A stretch of DNA of 10,314 nt from Prevotella sp. CAG:1058 (lineage in GTDB: Bacteria; Bacteroidota; Bacteroidia; Bacteroidales; Bacteroidaceae): assembly GCA_000433175.1 (NCBI GenBank), contig HF986712.1:1-10314 (forward strand), read 5' to 3'. Below are positions 5,880 through 10,314 of the stretch, piece by piece. Within the stretch, counting starts at the first letter, position 1, and each line of letters starts with the position of its first letter. The notes below the pieces were generated by a model. It did no database searches. It had not been told where the DNA came from and saw only the letters and a program-made list of their open reading frames with translations. Made by a program: the position numbers and the translations under genes.

Positions 5880-8522
5880 TTAGAACTCCTGCCCGAGGAT
5901 GAAGTGGAACTGGCTGCCGCCCTTGCGGCCGAAGACGTCGTCGAAACCGTAGGCCCAGTCGATACCCATAAGGCCGACCATCGGGAGGAATATACGCACA
6001 CCGACACCGGCTGAGCGCTTCATGTCGAACGGATTGAACTTCTTTGTGTCTGTCCAAGCATTACCGGCCTCGAGGAAGCCCAGGCCGTAGATTGTAGTGT
6101 TGCCCAACAGGAACGGGTAGCGCAACTCGAGCGTGAAGCGGTCGTAAGCGTAGCCCTCGGCTCCGTACGGGGTAAGGCTTCCGTTCTCGTAACCACGCAA
6201 ACCGATGGTTTCCTCGGCATAGCCGGTAGAGTAGCCGCTCATACCGTCGCCACCCATGTAGTAAGTCTCGAACGGCGACTTCTTGTACTTGTTGTAAGCA
6301 CCGAGGATACCGAACTCAACGCGAGTCATAAGCACAAAACACTTCTGGCCGTTCGTGAGGGCGGTGTATGTCTTGGAGCGGAACTTCCACTTGTAATATT
6401 CAACCCAGCGGTATTTCTCGCGCTGTGCGGCTGTAGCCTTGTCTGAACCGGCCTGGCCGTTGGATGCTTCGTAGTTGTATATTTCGGTAAGTCCCTTGTA
6501 GTCCTTTCCGTCCCAGAGCGACCACGGCGGAGTGACTGTCATAGAAGTCATGAACTCTGAACCACGGCGGGGATAAAGCTGGTTGTCGGTAGAGATACGC
6601 GAGAGCGTTATGCCGAGGTTGAGGTTGTTACAGTTACCATTTGAAACGATGAAGTAGCGCCAGTTCTTCAGCATGTAGCGCTGGTATGCCAGCTGTACTG
6701 ACAGCTGGAAGTAGTCGTCAGGCCAGCGCAGGCGCTTGCCCCAGCCAAGCGATACGCCGAGAAGCTTGACGTATGTGTCGGGGTCGTAATAGTTCTCGTA
6801 ATAATTGTTCCAGCTGTTGCCGACGCCGTACAGATAGTTGTAATAGTTGTTCATCCAACCCTGGTTGTAGTAGTTGCTCGACACGTCAGTCTGCTTTGAG
6901 AAATAAGCGCCGACAGTGAACTGTATCGGGCGCTTGCCGCCCAGCCAGTTGGTTGAGTAAGAAATGTTGTACGACTGGTAGTAAGTACCGTTGGTCTGTG
7001 CACCGAGCGACAGCACCTCGCCGTCGCCCACGGGCATGATGCCGCGGTGCTCCTTGTTCTTGTTGAACAGGTTGGCCATGGAGAAGTTATTGAGCTTGAT
7101 GCCCACACGGGCTATAACGCCAGTCTGTCCCCAACCGAGCGAGAATTCCAGCTGGTCGTTAGACTTCTGTACGAGGTCCCAGTCGATGTCAACCGTACCC
7201 TCCTCGGGGTTGGGCTGCACGTCGGGATTTATCTGTTCGGGGTCGAAGTGTCCCATTGAAGCGAGCTCGCGCAAGGTACGCATGAGTGCCTCCTTCGAGA
7301 ACAGGTCGCCCGGCTTGGTCCTCAACTCGCGGCGCACCACGTTCTCGTAAATACGCGTGTTGCCGTTGATGCGCACGTGGCTGATGTGAGCCTGAGTGCC
7401 TTCGACAATCCTCATCTCAAGGTCGATAGAGTCGCCCACGATGTTGACCTCGGTAGGCTGCAGGTTGTAGAACAGGTAACCGCGGTTCCAGTACTCGTTG
7501 CCCACGGCGTCCTCGTCTTCAGACAGTCGCTTGTTCATCAGCTTCTGGTTGTACACGTCGCCCTTCTTCATGCCGAGGATGCGGCTCAGATAGTCGGTCG
7601 TGAACACCGTATTGCCCACCCACGTTATGTTGCGGATGTAGTATTTCTTGCCTTCATCCACCTCTATGAATATGTTGACGTGCTTGGGGTCTACGTTCCA
7701 AACGCTGTCGCGCACGATGTATGCGTCGCGGTAACCCAGCTCGTTATACTTGTCGATAAGGTTCTTCTTGTCTTCCTCGTAACGCTCGGGCGTGTACTTC
7801 TTCGATTTCAGGAACGACGAGAGCTTGCCCGCCTCGTGAATCTTCTTGAAAGCGCCCTTCTTGAACAGGCCGCCTTTTATTTTATTGTCGGCAAGCTGCT
7901 TGTTACCCTCGATTATGATCTTGCGCACCTTCATCTTCTCCTTCTTGTCGATGATGATGTCGAGGATTACCTGGTTCTTGTTGACTACGTCTTCACGCTG
8001 CATTATGTTGATGTCGGCGTTCTTGTAGCCCTTTTCGTCAAAATAGTTCTTCGCCAGCAGCTTGGCGCGGTCAATCATGTTGGGAGTTATCTGGCTGCCC
8101 TTCAGCAGTCCGAGCTTAGCCTCGAGGTCCTCCTTCTCCGACTTCTTCACGCCTTCGTAATTGATGGTCGACACTCGCGGACGCAGCGCAAGGTAAAAAT
8201 GCAGGTAGATGCTGTCGCCTACAATCGAGTCGGCAACAATCTGTGCTTTCGAGAACAGTCCGTGACGCCAGTAGTTCTTCACGGCGTTGGAGATGTCTGA
8301 ACCGGGCACTTCAACCCTCTGCCCTATCGACAAGCCCGAAATACCCGTAAGCATGTAGTCCTCGTATCCTTCAACGCCGGACACTGTCATGCCGCCAATG
8401 TAGCATGTACGGGGAGTACCGGCATAGGAAATGTCGGGATTCTCTATCTTAACCTGCGCAGCCGCGCCGATGCAGAACAGCATTGCGGCAACCAGCATGA
8501 CGCATCCTTTTACCTTGTTCAT
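5880..8522 (-). CDS. bamA: Outer-membrane protein assembly factor BamA (Omp85)
   Basis: 880 aa; Escherichia coli BamA is about 810. BamA is the outer-membrane insertase for beta-barrel proteins. After a signal peptide (to about residue 23), five POTRA domains can be laid out at roughly 40-115, 116-197, 198-293, 294-376 and 378-455, several opening with the typical 'I..I..xGN' strand (VRKIIIEGNKQL, IRNITWVGNTVF, ISHVRINGNTRI). The 16-strand barrel follows from about 456 (LEFSLGWGQTGVIARVG). GLRGYENGS near residue 773 matches the conserved (V)RGF/Y loop-6 motif. The protein ends in QFHFILGQEF with the terminal Phe expected of barrel proteins. A long Tyr/Asn-rich insertion sits at about 546-582. 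The frame extends to a TTG at 8534, but the ATG at 8522 gives a normal signal peptide and is chosen. It is 24 bp downstream of uppS and should be co-transcribed with it. Confidence 0.96.
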   Translation of the reverse strand: MNKVKGCVMLVAAMLFCIGAAAQVKIENPDISYAGTPRTCYIGGMTVSGVEGYEDYMLTGISGLSIGQRVEVPGSDISNAVKNYWRHGLFSKAQIVADSIVGDSIYLHFYLALRPRVSTINYEGVKKSEKEDLEAKLGLLKGSQITPNMIDRAKLLAKNYFDEKGYKNADINIMQREDVVNKNQVILDIIIDKKEKMKVRKIIIEGNKQLADNKIKGGLFKKGAFKKIHEAGKLSSFLKSKKYTPERYEEDKKNLIDKYNELGYRDAYIVRDSVWNVDPKHVNIFIEVDEGKKYYIRNITWVGNTVFTTDYLSRILGMKKGDVYNQKLMNKRLSEDEDAVGNEYWNRGYLFYNLQPTEVNIVGDSIDLEMRIVEGTQAHISHVRINGNTRIYENVVRRELRTKPGDLFSKEALMRTLRELASMGHFDPEQINPDVQPNPEEGTVDIDWDLVQKSNDQLEFSLGWGQTGVIARVGIKLNNFSMANLFNKNKEHRGIMPVGDGEVLSLGAQTNGTYYQSYNISYSTNWLGGKRPIQFTVGAYFSKQTDVSSNYYNQGWMNNYYNYLYGVGNSWNNYYENYYDPDTYVKLLGVSLGWGKRLRWPDDYFQLSVQLAYQRYMLKNWRYFIVSNGNCNNLNLGITLSRISTDNQLYPRRGSEFMTSMTVTPPWSLWDGKDYKGLTEIYNYEASNGQAGSDKATAAQREKYRWVEYYKWKFRSKTYTALTNGQKCFVLMTRVEFGILGAYNKYKKSPFETYYMGGDGMSGYSTGYAEETIGLRGYENGSLTPYGAEGYAYDRFTLELRYPFLLGNTTIYGLGFLEAGNAWTDTKKFNPFDMKRSAGVGVRIFLPMVGLMGIDWAYGFDDVFGRKGGSQFHFILGQEF

Positions 8523-8546
8523 CTTGTCTGTCAAAATTGTCTTATA

Positions 8547-9287
8547 TTAATCGTTGTTTTCTACCTGCGCCTCGGTCTTTCCGAAACGTCTCTGCCTGTT
8601 CTGGTAGCTTGCGATGGCCTTGTGGAGACACTCCTCGTCAAAGTCGGGCCAGTAAGTGTCGCAGAAATACAATTCGGAATAAGCTATTTGCCAAAGCAGG
8701 TAGTTGGAAATGCGCAACTCGCCGCCGGTGCGGATCAGCAGCTCGGGGTCGGGCATGAAGTTTGTCTGGAGACGCGACGATATCATATCCTCGCTTATAT
8801 CGTCAAGGCCTATCTTGCCTGCCTTTACGTCAGACGCTATATCCTTAACGGCGTTGGTTATCTCCCACTTGGACGAATAGCTAAGGGCGACAACCATTGT
8901 CATTGCCGTATTGCCCCGCGTGTGTTCCATCGTTTCCTCAAGCTTGGCCCTGACTTCGGCAGGCAGGCGCTCCATGTCGCCTATAACACGGAAACGTACA
9001 TTGTTCTTCATGAAAATCTCGTCCTCGAGCGAGCTTAGCACGAGTCCCATGAGGGCTGCCACCTCGTCGGCCGGACGGCTCCAGTTTTCAGTCGAGAATG
9101 TATATAATGTAAGGAACTTCACACCAAGCCTTGTACACTCCGATGTTATCTTGCGTACGGTGTCAACTCCGGCCTGGTGGCCGTAGCTGCGCTGCTTGCC
9201 GCGCTCTGTCGCCCAACGGCCGTTGCCGTCCATGATGATGGCGATGTGCTGCGGTATGCGGTTCATGTCGATTTTAGTTTCAGTCAT
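8547..9287 (-). CDS. uppS: Polyprenyl diphosphate synthase of the undecaprenyl type (UppS)
   Basis: 246 aa, normal for cis-prenyltransferases. The cytoplasmic enzyme adds cis isoprene units to farnesyl diphosphate to make the C55 lipid carrier used for peptidoglycan and other surface polymers. [12 protein letters not shown] holds the metal-binding Asp20 and the P-loop-like GNGR (21-24). H37 is in [19 protein letters not shown] (59-72) is the next signature. [17 protein letters not shown] (179-195) carries the diphosphate-binding Arg residues and Ser194. AYSELYF closes the site. All expected active-site residues are present. ATG at 9287 overlaps the end of the porG-like gene (ATGACTGA), which suggests translational coupling. 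An alternative start is Met8, at 9266. The neighbour bamA follows after 24 bp. Confidence 0.96.
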   Translation of the reverse strand: MTETKIDMNRIPQHIAIIMDGNGRWATERGKQRSYGHQAGVDTVRKITSECTRLGVKFLTLYTFSTENWSRPADEVAALMGLVLSSLEDEIFMKNNVRFRVIGDMERLPAEVRAKLEETMEHTRGNTAMTMVVALSYSSKWEITNAVKDIASDVKAGKIGLDDISEDMISSRLQTNFMPDPELLIRTGGELRISNYLLWQIAYSELYFCDTYWPDFDEECLHKAIASYQNRQRRFGKTEAQVENND

Positions 9288-9960
9288 CCTTGTTGCATAT
9301 TTTACATTTTGCCATAAAGCTGTAAGTCAGGGTGAGTTTCAGCATCGAGTAGCAGTCCGTGTTCTTGAACAGCCCCTTGCTTTCTATGCCGTAAGGGTCT
9401 TCAACTCCGTCGAGCTTGTCGCTCAAGGAGAAGTGGGCGGCCCACTCAAGTCCGAGATTCAGTCTTTTGGCTATCTTATACTTAACGCCCAAGCCTATCG
9501 GTATGTTGGCCATAAAGACGCTTCCGCCTTTAGTATCTGCATAAGTGCCGCCGATGCCGAGGAATACGAAAGGCGTTATCCGCTTGGCTCCGCGGTATTC
9601 GCGACCGGTGCCGTAAGGCCAGAAATTATATTCAAACGACAGGCCCAGATCCATCACGGTATTCTTGAATTCCACCGGATTGTCGGCCAGTTCGGGATAC
9701 CACGTCTTCACGTCGGCCGAACTTCCGGCCAGGGTGCCGTACGTATAGTCGAGCTTCAAAGCCATGTAAGGGTTGAAAACCCTCCTCAATATAAACGACG
9801 CAGACGGCCGCATGTTTTTCAATATGCTGCCGTTGAAGTCGCCCTCGTAGCTCACCATGCCCACACCCGCTCCTATTTCCATCCTGTATTCGTACTCGTC
9901 CTGGGCCTTGGCGCCAAGCGAAACGAACATCAAGACTGCTGCTAAAAGGATTTTTCTCAT
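9280..9960 (-). CDS. porG: PorG-like outer-membrane beta-barrel protein (DUF6089 type)
   Basis: 226 aa. The signal peptide [20 protein letters not shown] precedes a small barrel made of alternating strands ([91 protein letters not shown]). From memory, PorG of Porphyromonas gingivalis (PG0189), a type IX secretion component, lies next to uppS, omp85 and two ompH genes in the same order. The synteny and fold type therefore support this assignment. The protein ends with an unusual CKICNKDD segment. The frame could extend to a TTG at 9966, but the ATG at 9960 starts a normal signal peptide. Its stop overlaps the uppS start by 8 nt. No promoter is seen in the 30 bp before it, so it is probably transcribed with the gene upstream. 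Function by homology only. Confidence 0.8.
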   Translation of the reverse strand: MRKILLAAVLMFVSLGAKAQDEYEYRMEIGAGVGMVSYEGDFNGSILKNMRPSASFILRRVFNPYMALKLDYTYGTLAGSSADVKTWYPELADNPVEFKNTVMDLGLSFEYNFWPYGTGREYRGAKRITPFVFLGIGGTYADTKGGSVFMANIPIGLGVKYKIAKRLNLGLEWAAHFSLSDKLDGVEDPYGIESKGLFKNTDCYSMLKLTLTYSFMAKCKICNKDD

Positions 9961-9990
9961 GGGCAAGGACTTGGTTCTAGGGTTGTTGTA

Positions 9991-10314
9991 TCATTCGGTA
10001 AACGATGTCTGCTCCTCGTCCCAACCGAGCCGGTTGAGCCGTCCGCGCCACACATCGCCCGTACCGCCGCAGATTATCCACAGGTGGTTGTCGTCGTCGA
10101 CAGTCATGGCTGTCACATCGCTGCCGCCGTTGGTGAATCCTTCAGGCAGGTAATAGCTGCCGTCCGAGTGCCAGGTAAGGCCGTTGTCGCTGCTAACGTA
10201 TATCTGCGAGTATGCCTTTGCCGTGCTTGTGCCAAGTCCACGGCCGCCGAAGGCTATAAGGACGTCGCCGTATGACGCCATCTTAAGTCCTGACAGGCGC
10301 GGCAGACGGTAGCC
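9991..10314 (-). CDS. DUF6242-type beta-propeller protein, C-terminal part
   Basis: Only the last 107 codons are in the window; the 5' part lies beyond 10314. The frame is open to the edge (GYRLPRLSGLKMASYG...), so the Met at 10281 is internal, not the start. The segment contains an Asp-box, SSDNGLTWHSDG, the hairpin motif of sialidase and other beta-propeller folds. A second blade follows (VTAMTVDDDNHLWIICGG) and then DVWRGRLNRLGW near the end. This ending and domain style recall Bacteroidota DUF6242 proteins, usually exported lipoproteins of unknown function; that label is from memory. The stop at 9991 is 30 bp ahead of the porG-like gene, with no promoter between them, so the two are probably in one transcript. 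Confidence 0.72.
   Translation of the reverse strand, partial: GYRLPRLSGLKMASYGDVLIAFGGRGLGTSTAKAYSQIYVSSDNGLTWHSDGSYYLPEGFTNGGSDVTAMTVDDDNHLWIICGGTGDVWRGRLNRLGWDEEQTSFTE

Noticed and set aside
7377..8300. Long + strand open frame of 307 codons opposite bamA
   Set aside because: It lies wholly antisense to the POTRA region of bamA, whose motifs are clear. Its Val/Leu/His-rich composition is typical of a mirror frame of GC-rich coding DNA.
8523..8534. TTG start for bamA four codons upstream
   Set aside because: ATG at 8522 gives a standard signal peptide; nothing supports the rarer TTG.
9196..9945. + strand frame of 249 codons across the uppS start and the porG-like gene
   Set aside because: It is antisense to two genes with strong protein evidence and has Arg/Val/His-rich mirror composition.
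1..10314. Defence system, prophage, integrase or toxin-antitoxin pair
   Set aside because: I looked for such proteins on both strands. Every substantial gene is an envelope-biogenesis or exported protein, so no such system can be supported.

Overview
The window looks like chromosomal DNA of a Bacteroidota bacterium, most likely Prevotellaceae or a close relative. This rests on four signs: the gene order DUF6242 / porG-like / uppS / bamA / skp-type genes / murI; secreted proteins that end in a 'YYDLSGRR...' type tail; a BspA-like leucine-rich-repeat protein; and promoters of the TTTG / TAnnTTTG type. The assignment is from memory of protein families, not from a database search.

Layout. Positions 1-101 are AT-rich with no gene. 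They abut abruptly the 3' end of a GC-rich BspA/LRR_5-type surface protein gene on the + strand (102-845) that has no start and an in-frame stop just upstream, so it is a 5'-truncated remnant. Positions 846-1212 are intergenic and hold a nested set of inverted repeats (872-1082) and a terminator serving the minus strand. From there to the end every gene is on the minus strand. A monocistronic secreted acidic protein of unknown function (1213-2466) has its own clear Bacteroidota promoter. A 460-base gap (2467-2927) holds that promoter, two back-to-back perfect hairpins and a roughly 160-bp array of 16-nt repeats.

The right-hand 7.4 kb is a tightly packed envelope-biogenesis cluster, read right to left: the end of a DUF6242-type protein (cut by the window edge), a PorG-like outer-membrane protein, uppS (overlapping porG by 8 nt), bamA, an OmpH/Skp chaperone, a second OmpH/Skp with its own promoter, a third, diverged OmpH/Skp with an acidic tail, and murI. 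The proteins form a coherent set. UppS makes the undecaprenyl lipid carrier and MurI the D-glutamate for peptidoglycan. BamA inserts outer-membrane barrels delivered by periplasmic Skp-type chaperones. PorG is an accessory of the type IX secretion system, which would export proteins with tails like those of the two secreted genes at the left.

No mobile-element gene, CRISPR array, tRNA, rRNA or defence system is visible. The main points for a second look are the truncated LRR cassette and its flanking palindromes, the 16-nt repeat array behind murI, the three skp paralogs and the structured gap between two of them.
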